From Halictus rubicundus (lineage: Eukaryota; Arthropoda; Insecta; Hymenoptera; Halictidae): 64,000 nucleotides of DNA. Shown here in pieces: positions 13,301 to 28,919 of the stretch. The stretch is from positions 186,001 through 250,000 of the forward strand of contig NW_027488831.1 of the NCBI RefSeq assembly GCF_050948215.1. The letters run 5' to 3'. Every line of letters begins with the position of its first letter. The stretch's first letter is position 1. The position numbers were made by a program, and so were the translations under genes. The notes below the pieces were generated by a model. That model saw only the letters and a program-made list of their open reading frames with translations. It ran no database searches and was not told where the DNA came from.

Positions 13301-16300
13301 CTATCCTCTATCCGATCCTATCCTCTATCCAATCCTCTATCCTACCCTATCCTCTATCCTATCCTATCCTCTATACTATCCTATCCTCTATCCTATAATA
13401 TCCTCTATCCTATCCTATCCTCTATACTATCCTATCCTCTATCCTATCCTATCCTCTATCCTATCCTATCATCTATCCTATCCTATCCTCTATCCTTTCC
13501 TATCCTCTATCCAATCCTCTATCCTATCCTATCATCTATCCTATCCTATCCTCTATCCTTTCCTATCCTCTATCCTATCCTATCCTCTATCCGATCCTAT
13601 CCTCTATCCAATCCTCTATCCTATCCTATCCTCTATCCTATCCTATCCTCTATACTATCCTATCCTCTATCCTATCCTATCCTCTATCCTATCCTATCAT
13701 CTATCCTGTCCTATGCTCTATCCTATCCTATCGTCTATCCTATCCTCTATCCTATCCTCTCCTCTATCCTACCCTATCCTCTATCCTATCCTATCCTCTA
13801 TCCTATCCTATCCTCTATCCTATCCTATCTTCTATCCTATCCTATCCTCTATCCTATCAAATCCCCTATCCTATCCTCTATCCTATCCTATCCTCTATCC
13901 TATCCTATCCTCTATCCTATCCTATCCTCTATCCTATCCTATCCTCTATCCGATCCTATCCTCTATCCTATCCTATCCTCTATCCTATCCTATCCTCTAT
14001 CTTATCCTATCCTCTATCCTATCCTATCCTCTATCCTATCCTATCGTCTATCCTATCCTATCGTCTATCCTATCCTCTATCCTATCCTATCCTCTATCCT
14101 ATCCTATCCTCTATCCTATCCTATCCTCTATCCTATCCTATCCTCTATCCTATCCTATCCTCTATCCTATCCTATCCTGTATCCTATCCTATCCTCTATC
14201 CTGTCCTATGCTCTATCCTATCCTATCGTCTATCCTATCGTCTATCCTATCCTCTATCCTATCCTATCCTCTATCCTATCCTATCCTCTATCCTATCCTA
14301 TCCTCTATCCTATCCTATCCTCTATCCTATCCTATCCTCTATCCTATCCTATCCTGTATCCTATCCTATCCTCTATCCTGTCCTATGCTCTATCCTATCC
14401 TATCGTCTATCCTATCGTCTATCCTATCCTCTCCTCTATCCTATCAAATCCCCTATCCTATCCTCTATCCTATCCTATCCTGTATCCTATCCAATCCTCA
14501 ATCCTATCCTATCATCTATCCTCTATCCTATCCTATCTTCTATCCTATCCTATCCTCTATCCTATCCTATCATCTATCCTGTCCTATGCTCTATCCTATC
14601 CTATCGTCTATCCTATAATCTATCCTATCCTCTCCTCTATCCTATCCTATCCTCTATCCAATCCTATCCTCTATCCTATCCTATCCTCTATCCTATCCTC
14701 TCCTCTATCCTATCCTATCCTCTACCCAATCCTATCCTCTATCCTATCCTATCCTCTATCCTATCCTATCCTCTATCCTATCATATCCTCTATCCTGTCC
14801 TATCCTCTATCCTATCCTATCCCCTATCCTATCCTATCCTATCCTCTATCCTATCCTATCCTCTATCCTATCCTATCCTCTATTCTATCCTATCCTCTAT
14901 CCTGTCCTATGCTCTATCCTATCCTATCGTCTATCCTATCCTATCGTCTATCATATCCTCTATCCTATCCTCTCCTCTATCCTATCCTATCCTCTATCCT
15001 ATCCTATCCTCTATCCTATCCTATCCTCTATCCTATCCTATCCTCTATCCTATCCTATCCTCTATCCTATCCTATCCTCTATCCTATCCTATCCTCTATC
15101 CGATCCTATCCTCTATCCAATCCTCTATCCTATCCTATCCTCTATCCTATCCTATCTTCTATCCTATCCTATCCTCTATCCTATCAAATCCCCTATCCTA
15201 TCCTCTATCCTATCCTATCCTCTATCCTATCCTATCATCTATCCTATCCTATCCTCTATCCTATCCTATCCTATCCTCTATCCTATCCTATCCTATCCTC
15301 TATCCTATCCTATCATCTATCCTATCCTATCCTCTATCCTATCCTATCCTCTATCCTATCAAATCCCCTATCCTATCCTCTATCCTGTCCTATCATCTAT
15401 CCTATCCTATCCTCTATCCTATCCTATCCTCTATCCTATCAAATCCCTTATCCTATCCTCTATCCTATCCTATCCTGTATCCTATCCTATCATCTATCCT
15501 ATCCTATCCTCTATCCTTTCCTATCCTCTATCCTATCCTATCCTCTATCCTATCCTATCCTCTATCCTATCAAATCCCCTATCCTATCCTCTATCCTATC
15601 CTATCCTCTATCCTATCCTATCATCTATCCTATCCTATCCTCTATCCTATCCTATCCTATCCTCTATCCTATCCTATCCTATCCTCTATCCTATCCTATC
15701 ATCTATCCTATCCTATCCTCTATCCTATCCTATCCTCTATCCTATCAAATCCCCTATCCTATCCTCTATCCTATCCTATCCTCTATCCTATCCTATCCTC
15801 TATCCTATCCTATCCTCTATCCAATCCTCTATCCTATCCTATCCTCTATCCTATCCTATCCTCTATCCTATCCTATCCTCTATCCTATCCTATCCTCTAT
15901 CTGATCCTATCCTCTATCCAATCCTCTATCCTATCCTATCCTCTATCCTATCCTATCCTCTATCCTATCCTATCCTCTATCCTATCCTATCCTCTATCCT
16001 ATCCTATCCTGTATCCTATCCTATCCTCTATCCTGTCCTATGCTCTATCCTATCCTATCGTCTATCCTATCGTCTATCCTATCCTCTCCTCTATCCTATC
16101 AAATCCCCTATCCTATCCTATATCCTATCCTATCCTGTATCCTATCCTATCCTCTATCCTATCCTATCCTCTATCCTATCATATCCTCTATCCTATAATA
16201 TCCTCTATCCTATCCTATCCTCTATACTATCCTATCCTCTATCCTATCCTATCCTCTATCCTATCCTATCATCTATCCTATCCTATCCTCTATCCTTTCC

Positions 16301-16640
16301 TATCCTCTATCCAATCCTCTATCCTATTCTATCATCTATCCTATCCTATCCTCTATCCTTTCCTATCCTCTATCCTATCCTATCCTCTATCCGATCCTAT
16401 CCTCTATCCAATCCTCTATCCTATCCTATCCTCTATCCTATCCTATCCTCTATACTATCCTATCCTCTATCCTATCCTATCCTCTATCCTATCCTATCAT
16501 CTATCCTGTCCTATGCTCTATCCTATCCTATCGTCTATCCTATCCTCTATCCTATCCTCTCCTCTATCCTACCCTATCCTCTATCCTATCCTATCTTGTA
16601 TCCTATCCTATCTTGTATCCTATCCTATCCTCTATCCTAT
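10396..16640 (+). repeat. 6.2-kb short form of the 9.0-kb higher-order repeat
   Basis: This is a collinear copy of about 1,380-10,410 that is shorter by about 2.8 kb. One junction lies near 12.78-12.82 kb, where the offset falls from 9,016 to 8,337 and then 8,119. The other lies between about 14.39 and 14.64 kb, where it falls from 8,119 to 6,232. The second loss (1,887 bp) equals the spacing of one internal tandem repeat in the long form. That fits loss, or failure to gain, one tandem copy through unequal exchange. The left edge is sharp: before about 10,396 the sequence matches 16.6 kb, after it 1.38 kb. Confidence 0.75.
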
Positions 16641-19600
16641 CCTATCCTCTATCCTATCATATCCTCTATCCTATCCTATCTTCTATCCTATCCTATCCTC
16701 TATCCTATCAAATCCCCTATCCTATCCTCTATCCAATCCTCTATCCTATCCTATCCTCTATCCTATCCTATCCTCTATCCTATCCTGTCCTCTATCCTAT
16801 CCTATCCTCTATCCTATCCTATCATCTATCCTGTCCTATGCTCTATCCTATCCTATCGTCTATCCTCTCCTCTATCCTATCCTCTATCCTATCCTATCCT
16901 CTATCCTATCATATCCGCTATCCTATCCTATCCTCTATCCTATCCTATCCCCTATCCTATCCTATACTATCCCCTATCCTATCCTATCCTCTATCCTATC
17001 CTATCCTCTATTCTATCCTATCCTCTATCCTGTCCTATGCTCTATCCTATCCTATCGTCTATCCTATCCTATCGTCTATCCTATCCTATCCTCTATCCTA
17101 TCCTATCCTCTATCCGATCCTATCCTCTATCCAATCCTCTACCCTATCCTATCCTCTATCCTATCCTATTTTCTATCCTATCCTATCCTCTATCCTATCA
17201 AATCCCCTATCCTATCCTCTATCCTATCCTATCCTCTATCCTATCCTATCCTCTATCCTATCCTATCCTCTATCCGATCCTATCCTCTATCCTATCCTAT
17301 CCTCTATCCTATCCTATCCTCTATCTTATCCTATCCTCTATCCTATCCTATCCTCTATCCTATCCTATCGTCTATCCTATCCTATCGTCTATCCTATCCT
17401 CTATCCTATCCTATCCTCTATCCTATCCTATCCTCTATCCTATCCTATCCTCTATCCTATCCTATCCTCTATCCTATCCTATCCTGTATCCTATCCTATC
17501 CTCTATCCTGTCCTATGCTCTATCCTATCCTATCGTCTATCCTATCGTCTATCCTATCCTCTCCTCTATCCTATCAAATCCCCTATCCTATCCTCTATCC
17601 TATCCTATCCTGTATCCTATCCAATCCTCAATCCTATCCTATCATCTATCCTCTATCCTATCCTATCTTCTATCCTATCCTATCCTCTATCCTATCCTAT
17701 CATCTATCCTGTCCTATGCTCTATCCTATCCTATCGTCTATCCTATCCTCTATCCTATCCTCTCCTCTATCCTATCCTATCCTCTATCCAATCCTATCCT
17801 CTATCCTATCCTATCCTCTATCCTATCCTCTCCTCTATCCTATCCTATCCTCTATCCAATCCTATCCTCTATCCTATCCTATCCTCTATCCTATCCTATC
17901 CTCTATCCTATCATATCCTCTATCCTGTCCTATCCTCTATCCTATCCTATCCCCTATCCTATCGTCTATCATATCCTCTATCCTATCCACTCCTCTATCC
18001 TATCCTATCCTCTATCCTATCCTATCCTCTATCCTATCCTATCCTCTATCCTATCCTATCCTCTATCCTATCCTATCCTCTATCCTATCCTATCCTCTAT
18101 CCTATCCTATCCTCTATCCTATCCTATCCTCTATCCTATCCTATCCTCTATCCTATCCTATCCTCTATCCGATCCTATCCTCTATCCAATCCTCTATCCT
18201 ATCCTATCCTCTATCCTATCCTATCTTCTATCCTATCCTATCCTCTATCCTATCAAATCCCCTATCCTATCCTCTATCCTATCCTATCCTCTATCCTATC
18301 CTATCATCTATCCTATCCTATCCTCTATCCTATCCTATCGTATCCTCTATCCTATCCTATCCTATCCTCTATCCTATCCTATCATCTATCCTATCCTATC
18401 CTCTATCCTATCCTATCCTCTATCCTATCAAATCCCCTATCCTATCCTCTATCCTATCCTATCCTGTATCCTATCCTATCATCTATCCTATCCTATCCTC
18501 TATCCTTTCCTATCCTCTATCCTATCCTATCCTCTATCCGATCCTATCCTCTATCCAGTCCTCTATCCTATCCTATCCTCTATCCTATCCTATCCTCTAT
18601 CCTATCCAATCTTCTATCCTATCCTATCCTCTATCCTATCGAATCCCCTATCCTATCCTCTATCCTATCCTATCCTCTATCCTATCCTATCCTCTATCCT
18701 ATCCTTTCCTCTATCCTATCCTATCCTCTATCCTATCCTATCCTCTATCCTATCCTATCCTCTATCTGATCCTATCCTCTATCCAATCCTCTATCCTATC
18801 CTATCCTCTATCCTATCCTATCCTCTATCCTATCCTATCCTCTATCCTATCCTATCCTCTATCCTATCCTATCCTCTATCCTATCCTATCCTCTATCCTA
18901 TCCTATCCTCTATCCTGTCCTATGCTCTATCCTATCCTATCCTCTATCCTATCCTATCCTCTATCCTATCCTATCCTCTATCCGATCCTATCCTCTATCC
19001 TATCCTATCCTCTATCCTATCCTATCCTATTCTATCCTATCCTCTATCCTATCATTTCCTGTATCCTATCCCATCCTCTATCCTATCCTATCCTCTATCC
19101 TATCGTATCCTCTATCCTATCCTATCTTCTATCCTATCCTATCCTCTATCCTATCCTTTCCTCTATCCTATCCTATCCTTTCCTGTATCCTATCCAATCC
19201 TCTATCCTATCCTATCCTCTATCCTATCGTATCCTCTATCCTATCCTCTCTTCTATCCTATCCTATCCTCTATCCTATCCTATCCTCTATCCTATCCTAT
19301 CCTCTATCCGATCCTATCCTCTATCCTATCCTATCCTCTATCCTATCCTATCTTCTATCCTATCCTATCCTCTATCCTATCAAATCCCCTATCCTATCCT
19401 CTATCCTATCCTATCCTGTATCCTATCCAATCCTCAATCGTATGCTATCATCTATCCTCTAACCTATCCAATCCTCTATCCTATCCATTCCTCTATCCTA
19501 TCATATCCTCTATCCTATAATATCCTCTATCCTATCCTATCCTCTATCCTATCCTATCTTCTATCCTATCCTATCCTCTATCATATCAAATCCCCTATCC

Positions 19601-22600
19601 TATCCTCTATCCTATCCTATCCTGTATCCTATCCAATCCTCAATCCTACCCTATCATCTATCCTCTATCCTATCCAATCCTCTATCCTATCCATTCCTCT
19701 ATCCTATCATATCCTCTGTCCTATCAAATCCTCTATCCTATCCTATCCTCTATCCAATCATCTATCCTATCCTATCCTCTATCCTATCCTATCCTCTATC
19801 CTATCCTATCCTCTATCCTATCCTATCTTCTATCCTACCCTATCATCTATCCTATCAAATCTCCTATCCTATCCTCTATCCTATCGTATCCTCTATCCTA
19901 TCCTATCCTCTATCCTATCCTATCCTCTATCCGATCCTATCCTCTATCCTATCCTATCCTCTATCCTATCCTATCCTCTATCCTATCCTATACTATCCCC
20001 TATCCTATCCTATCCTCTATCCTATCCTATCCTCTATTCTATCCTATCCTCTATCCTGTCCTATGCTCTATCCTATCCTATCGTCTATCCTATCCTATCC
20101 TCTATCCTCTATCCTCTATCCTCTATCCTATCCTATCCTCTATCCTATCCTATCCTCTATCCTATCCTATCCTCTATCCTATCCTATCCTCTATCCTATC
20201 CTATCCTCTATCCTATCCTATCCTCTATCTGATCCTATCCTCTATCCAATCCTCTATCCTATCCTATCCTCTATCCTATCCTATCCTCTATCCTATCCTA
20301 TCCTCTATACTATCCTATCCTCTATCCTATCCTATCCTCTATCCTATCCTATCATCTATCCTGTCCTATGCTCTATCCTATCCTATCGTCTATCCTATCC
20401 TCTATCCTATCCTCTCCTCTATCCTACCCTATCATCTATCCTATCCTATCTTGTATCCTATCCTATCCTCTATCCTAACCTATCCTCTATCCTATCACAT
20501 CCTCTATCCTATCCTATCTTCTACCCTATCCTATCCTCTATCCTATCAAATCCCCTATCCTATCCTCTATCCAATCCTCTATCCTATCCTATCCTCTATC
20601 CTATCCTCTATCCTACCCTATCCTCTATCCTATCCTATCCTCTATACTATCCTATCCTCTATCCTATCCTATCCTCTATCCTATCCTATCATCTATCCTA
20701 TCCATTCCTCTATACTATCCTATCCTCTATCCTATCCTATCCTCTATCCTATCCTATCATCTATCCTATCCTATCCTCTATCCTTTCCTATCCTCTATCC
20801 AATCCTCTATCCTATCCTATCATCTATCCTATCCTATCCTCTATCCTTTCCTATCCTCTATCCTATCCTATCCTCTATCCGATCCTATCCTCTATCCAAT
20901 CCTCTATCCTACCCTATCCTCTATCCTATCCTATCCTCTATACTATCCTATTCTCTATCCTATAATATCCTCTATCCTATCCTATCCTCTATACTATCCT
21001 ATCCTCTATCCTATCCTATCCTCTATCCTATCCTATCATCTATCCTATCCTATCCTCTATCCTTTCCTATCCTCTATCCAATCCTCTATCCTATCCTATC
21101 ATCTATCCTATCCTATCCTCTATCCTTTCCTATCCTCTATCCTATCCTATCCTCTATCCGATCCTATCCTCTATCCAATCCTCTATCCTATCCTATCCTC
21201 TATCCTATCCTATCCTCTATACTATCCTATCCTCTATCCTATCCTATCCTCTATCCTATCCTATCATCTATCCTGTCCTATGCTCTATCCTATAATATCG
21301 TCTATCCTATCCTCTATCCTATCCTCTCCTCTATCCTACCCTATCCTGTATCCTATCCTATCTTGTATCCTATCCTATCCTCTATCCTATCCTATCCTCT
21401 ATCCTATCATATCCTCTATCCTATCCTATCTTCTATCCTATCCTATCCTCTATCCTATCAAATCCCCTATCCTATCCTCTATCCAATCCTCTATCCTATC
21501 CTATCCTCTATCCTATCCTATCCTCTATCCTATCCTGTCCTCTATCCTATCCTATCCTCTATCCTATCCTATCATCTATCCTGTCCTATGCTCTATCCTA
21601 TCCTATCGTCTATCCTCTCCTCTATCCTATCCTCTATCCTATCCTATCCTCTATCCTATCATATCCGCTATCCTATCCTATCCTCTATCCTATCCTATCC
21701 CCTATCCTATCCTATACTATCCCCTATCCTATCCTATCCTCTATTCTATCCTATCCTCTATCCTGTCCTATGCTCTATCCTATCCTATCGTCTATCCTAT
21801 CCTATCGTCTATCCTATCCTATCCTCTATCCTATCCTATCCTCTATCCGATCCTATCCTCTATCCAATCCTCTATCCTATCCTATCCTCTATCCTATCCT
21901 ATCTTCTATCCTATCCTATCCTCTATCCTATCAAATCCCCTATCCTATCCTCTATCCTATCCTATCCTCTATCCTATCCTATCCTCTATCCTATCCTATC
22001 CTCTATCCTATCCTATCCTCTATCCGATCCTATCCTCTATCCTATCCTATCCTCTATCCTATCCTATCCTCTATCTTATCCTATCCTCTATCCTATCCTA
22101 TCCTCTATCCTATCCTATCGTCTATCCTATCCTATCGTCTATCCTATCCTCTATCCTATCCTATCCTCTATCCTATCCTATCCTCTATCCTATCCTATCC
22201 TCTATCCTATCCTATCCTCTATCCTATCCTATCCTGTATCCTATCCTATCCTCTATCCTGTCCTATGCTCTATCCTATCCTATCGTCTATCCTATCGTCT
22301 ATCCTATCCTCTTCTCTATCCTATCAAATCCCCTATCCTATCCTCTATCCTATCCTATCCTGTATCCTATCCAATCCTCAATCCTATCCTATCATCTATC
22401 CTCTATCCTATCCTATCTTCTATCCTATCCTATCCTCTATCCTATCCTATCATCTATCCTGTCCTATGCTCTATCCTATCCTATCGTCTATCCTATAATC
22501 TATCCTATCCTCTCCTCTATTCTATCCTATCCTCTATCCAATCCTATCCTCTATCCTATCCTATCCTCTATCCTATCCTCTCCTCTATCCTTTCCTATCC

Positions 22601-25600
22601 TCTATCCTATCCTATCCTCTCTCCGAACCTATCCTCTATCCAATCCTCTATCCTACCCTATCCTCTATCCTATCCTATCCTCTATACTATCCTATCCTCT
22701 ATCCTATCCTATCCTCTATCCTATCCTATCATCTATCCTGTCCTATGCTCTATCCTATCCTATCGTCTATCCTATCCTCTATCCTATCCTCTCCTCTATC
22801 CTACCCTATCATCTATCCTATCCTATCTTGTATCCTATCCTATCCTCTATCCTATCCTATCCTCTATCCTATCACATCCTCTATCCTATCCTATCTTCTA
22901 CCCTATCATATCCTCTATCCTATCAAATCCCCAATCCTATCCTCTATCCAATCCTCTATCCTATCCTATCCTCTATCCTATCCTCTATCCTACCCTATCC
23001 TCTATCCTATCCTATCCTCTATACTATCCTATCCTCTATCCTATCCTATCCTCTATCCTATCCTATCATCTATCCTATCCATTCCTCTATACTATCCTAT
23101 CCTCTATCCTATCCTATCCTCTATCCTATCCTATCATCTATCCTATCCTATCCTCTATCCTTTCCTATCCTCTATCCAATCCTCTATCCTATCCTATCAT
23201 CTATCCTATCCAATCCTCTATCCTTTCCTATCCTCTATCCTATCCTATCCTCTATCCGATCCTATCCTCTATCCAATCCTCTATCCTACCCTATCCTCTA
23301 TCCTATCCTATCCTCTATACTATCCTATCCTCTATCCTATAATATCCTCTATCCTATCCTATCCTCTATACTATCCTATCCTCTATCCTATCCTATCCTC
23401 TATCCTATCCTATCATCTATCCTATCCTATCCTCTATCCTTTCCTATCCTATCCTATCATCTATCCTATCCTATCCTCTATCCTTTCCTATCCTCTATCC
23501 TATCCTATCCTCTATCCGATCCTATCCTCTATCCAATCCTCTATCCTATCCTATCCTCTATCCTATCCTATCCTCTATACTATCCTATCCTCTATCCTAT
23601 CCTATCCTCTATCCTATCCTATCATCTATCCTGTCCTATGCTCTATCCTATCCTATCGTCTATCCTATCCTCTATCCTATCCTCTCCTCTATCCTACCCT
23701 ATCCTCTATCCTATCCTATCCTCTATCCTATCCTATCCTCTATCCTATCCTATCTTCTATCCTATCCTATCCTCTATCCTATCAAATCCCCTATCCTATC
23801 CTCTATCCTATCCTATCCTCTATCCTATCCTATCCTCTATCCTATCCTATCCTCTATCCTATCCTATCCTCTATCCGATCCTATCCTCTATCCTATCCTA
23901 TCCTCTATCCTATCCTATCCTCTATCTTATCCTATCCTCTATCCTATCCTATCCTCTATCCTATCCTATCGTCTATCCTATCCTATCGTCTATCCTATCC
24001 TCTATCCTATCCTATCCTCTATCCTATCCTATCCTCTATCCTATCCTATCCTCTATCCTATCCTATCCTCTATCCTATCCTATCCTGTATCCTATCCTAT
24101 CCTCTATCCTGTCCTATGCTCAATCCTATCCTATCGTCTATCCTATCGTCTATCCTATCCTCTCCTCTATCCTATCAAATCCCCTATCCTATCCTCTATC
24201 CTATCCTATCCTGTATCCTATCCAATCCTCAATCCTATCCTATCATCTATCCTCTATCCTATCCTATCTTCTATCCTATCCTATCCTCTATCCTATCCTA
24301 TCATCTATCCTGTCCTATGCTCTATCCTATCCTATCGTCTATCCTATAATCTATCCTATCCTCTCCTCTATCCTATCCTATCCTCTATCCAATCCTATCC
24401 TCTATCCTATCCTATCCTCTATCCTATCCTCTCCTCTATCCTATCCTATCCTCTATCCAATCCTATCCTCTATCCTATCCTATCCTCTATCCTATCCTAT
24501 CCTCTATCCTATCATATCCTCTATCCTGTCCTATCCTCTATCCTATCCTATCCCCTATCCTATCCTATCCTATCCTCTATCCTATCCTATCCTCTATCCT
24601 ATCCTATCCTCTATTCTATCCTATCCTCTATCCTGTCCTATGCTCTATCCTATCCTATCGTCTATCCTATCCTATCGTCTATCATATCCTCTATCCTATC
24701 CTCTCCTCTATCCTATCCTATCCTCTATCCTATCCTATCCTCTATCCTATCCTATCCTCTATCCTATCCTATCCTCTATCCTATCCTATCCTCTATCCTA
24801 TCCTATCCTCTATCCTATCCTATCCTCTATCCGATCCTATCCTCTATCCAATCCTCTATCCTATCCTATCCTCTATCCTATCCTATCTTCTATCCTATCC
24901 TATCCTCTATCCTATCAAATCCCCTATCCTATCCTCTATCCTATCCTATCCTCTATCCTATCCTATCATCTATCCTATCCTATCCTCTATCCTATCCTAT
25001 CCTATCCTCTATCCTATCCTATCCTATCCTCTATCCTATCCTATCATCTATCCTATCCTATCCTCTATCCTATCCTATCCTCTATCCTATCAAATCCCCT
25101 ATCCTATCCTCTATCCTGTCCTATCCTGTATCCTATCCTATCATCTATCCTATCCTATCCTCTATCCTTTCCTATCCTCTATCCTATCCTATCCTCTATC
25201 CGATCCTATCCTCTATCCAGTCCTCTATCCTATCCTATCCTCTATCCTATCCTATCCTCTATCCTATCCAATCTTCTATCCTATCCTATCCTCTATCCTA
25301 TCAAATCCCCTATCCTATCCTCTATCCTATCCTATCCTCTATCCTATCCTATCCTCTATCCTATCCTTTCCTCTATCCTATCCTATCCTCTATCCTATCC
25401 TATCCTCTATCCGATCCTATCCTCTATCCAATCCTCTATCCTATCCTATCCTCTATCCTATCCTATCTTCTATCCTATCCTATCCTCTATCCTATCAAAT
25501 CCCCTATCCTATCCTCTATCCTATCCTATCCTCTATCCTATCCTATCCTCTATCCTATCCTATCCTCTATCCTATCCTACCCTCTATCCGATCCTATCCT

Positions 25601-28600
25601 CTATCCTATCCTATCCTCTATCCTATCCTATCCTCTATCTTATCCTATCCTCTATCCTATCCTATCCTCTATCCTATCCTATCGTCTATCCTATCCTATC
25701 GTCTATCCTATCCTCTATCCTATCCTATCCTCTATCCTATCCTATCCTCTATCCTATCCTATCCTCTATCCTATCCTATCCTCTATCCTATCCTATCCTG
25801 TATCCTATCCTATCCCCTATCCTGTCCTATGCTCTATCCTATCCTATCGTCTATCCTATCGTCTATCCTATCCTCTCCTCTATCCTATCAAATCCCCTAT
25901 CCTATCCTCTATCCTATCCTATCCTGTATCCTATCCAATCCTCAATCCTATCCTATCATCTATCCTCTATCCTATCCTATCTTCTATCCTATAATATCCT
26001 CTATCCTATCCTATCATCTATCCTGTCCTATGCTCTATCCTATCCTATCATCTATCCTATAATCTATCCTATCCTCTCCTCTATCCTATCCTATCCTCTA
26101 TCCAATCCTATCCTCTATCCTATCCTATCCTCTATCCTATCCTCTCCTCTATCCTATCCTATCCTCTATCCAATCCTATCCTCTATCCTATCCTATCCTC
26201 TATCCTATCCTATCCTCTATCCTATCATATCCTCTATCCTGTCCTATCCTCTATCCTATCCTATCCCCTATCCTATCCTATCCTATCCTCTATCCTATCC
26301 TATCCTCTATCCTATCCTATCCTCTATTCTATCCTATCCTCTATCCTGTCCTATGCTCTATCCTATCCTATCGTCTATCCTATCCTATCGTCTATCATAT
26401 CCTCTATCCTATCCTCTCCTCTATCCTATCCTATCCTCTATCCTATCCTATCCTCTATCCTATCCTATCCTCTATCCTATCCTATCCTCTATCCTATCCT
26501 ATCCTCTATCCTATCCTATCCTCTATCCTATAATATCCTCTATCCGATCCTATCCTCTATCCAATCCTCTATCCTATCCTATCCTCTATCCTATCCTATC
26601 TTCTATCCTATCCTATCCTCTATCCTATCAAATCCCCTATCCTATCCTCTATCCTATCCTATCCTCTATCCTATCCTATCATCTATCCTATCCTATCCTC
26701 TATCCTATCCTATCCTATCCTCTATCCTATCCTATCCTATCCTCTATCCTATCCTATCATCTATCCTATCCTATCCTCTATCCTATCCTATCCTCTATCC
26801 TATCAAATCCCCTATCCTATCCTCTATCCTATCCTATCCTGTATCCTATCCTATCATCTATCCTATCCTATCCTCTATCCTTTCCTATCCTCTATCCTAT
26901 CCTATCCTCTATCCGATCCTATCCTCTATCCAGTCCTCTATCCTATCCTATCCTCTATCCTATCCTATCCTCTATCCTATCCAATCTTCTATCCTATCCT
27001 ATCCTCTATCCTATCAAATCCCCTATCCTATCCTCTATCCTATCCTATCCTCTATCCTATCCTATCCTCTATCCTATCTTTTCCTCTATCCTATCCTATC
27101 CTCTATCCTATCCTATCCTCTATCCTATCCTATCCTCTATCCTATCCTATCCTCTATCCTATCCTATCCTCTATCCTGTCCTATGCTCTATCCTATCCTA
27201 TCCTCTATCCTATCGTATCCTCTATCCTATCCTATCTTCTATCCTATCCTATCCTCTATCCTATCCTATCCTCTATCCTATCCTATCCTCTATCCTATCC
27301 TATCCTCTATCCTATCCTATCCTCTATCCTATCCTATCCTCTATCCGATCCTATCCTCTATCCTATCCTATCCTCTATCCTATCCTATCCTATTCTATCC
27401 TATCCTCTATCCTATCATTTCCTGTATCCTATCCCATCCTCTATCCTATCCTATCCTCTATCCTATCGTATCCTCTATCCTATCCTATCTTCTATCCTAT
27501 CCTATCCTCTATCCTATCCTATCCTCTATCCTATCCTATCCTTTCCTGTATCCTATCCAATCCTCTATCCTATCCTATCCTCTATCCTATCGTATCCTCT
27601 ATCCTATCCTATCTTCTATCCTATCCTATCCTCTATCCTATCCTATCCTCTATCCTATCCTATCCTCTATCCGATCCTATCCTCTATCCTATCCTATCCT
27701 CTATCCTATCCTATCTTCTATCCTACCCTATCATCTATCCTATCAAATCTCCTATCCTATCCTCTATCCTATCGTATCCTCTATCCTATCCTATCCTCTA
27801 TCCTATCCTATCCTCTATCCGATCCTATCCTCTATCCTATCCTATCCTCTATCCTATCCTATCCTCTATCCTATCCTATACTATCCCCTATCCTATCCTA
27901 TCCTCTATCCTATCCTATCCTCTATTCTATCCTATCCTCTATCCTGTCCTATGCTCTATCCTATCCTATCGTCTATCCTATCCTATCCTCTATCCTCTAT
28001 CCTCTATCCTCTATCCTATCCTATCCTCTATCCTATCCTATCCTCTATCCTATCCTATCCTCTATCCTATCCTATCCTCTATCCTATCCTATCCTCTATC
28101 CTATCCTATCCTCTATCTGATCCTATCCTCTATCCAATCCTCTATCCTATCCTATCCTCTATCCTATCCTATCTTCTATCCTATCCTATCCTATCCTCTA
28201 TCCTATCAAATCCCCTATCCTATCCTCTATCCTATCCTATCCTCTATCCTATCCTATCATCTATCCTATCCTATCCTCTATCCTATCCTATCCTATCCTC
28301 TATCCTATCCTATCATCTATCCTATCCTATCCTCTATCCTATCCTATCCTCTATCCTATCAAATCCCCTATCCTATCCTCTATCCTATCCTATCCTGTAT
28401 CCTATCCTATCATCTATCGTATCCTATCCTCTATCCTTTCCTATCCTCTATCCTATCCTATCCTCTATCCGATCCTATCCTCTATCCAATCCTCTATCCT
28501 ATCCTATCCTCTATCCTATCCTATCCTCTATACTATCCTATCCTCTATCCTATCCTATCCTCTATCCTATCCTATCCTCTATCCTATCCTATCTTCTATC

Positions 28601-28919
28601 CTATCAAATCCCCTATCCTATTCTCTATCCTATCCTATCCTGTATCCTATCCAATCCTCAATCCTATCCTATCATCTATCCTATCAAATCCCCTATCCTA
28701 TTCTCTATCCTATCCTATCCTGTATCCTATCCAATCCTCAATCCTATCCTATCATCTATCCTCTATCCTATCCAATCCTCTATCCTATCCATTCCTCTAT
28801 TCTATCATATCCTCTATCCTATAATATCCTCTATCCTATCCTATCCTCTATACTATCCTATCCTCTATCCTATCCTATCCTCTATCCTATCCTATCATCT
28901 ATCCTATCATCTATCCTAT
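11471..28919 (+). repeat. 17.45-kb higher-order block, copy A
   Basis: Markers here recur in block B at a constant offset: 17,449 bp up to about 15.1 kb, then 17,466 bp. Examples are 11734 to 29183, 12049 to 29498, 13398 to 30847, 14618 to 32067, 15904 to 33370, 16513 to 33979, 19520 to 36986, 22498 to 39964 and 28824 to 46290. I placed the left edge where the homology stops: a CATTCC monomer just before 11,480 has no counterpart in B. Internally it contains the short form of the 9-kb repeat and further copies of the 2-kb family (ATGCTC/TTGTATCC markers at 12801, 20368 and 22745). A T-to-A change at 22933 is specific to this copy. Confidence 0.9.
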
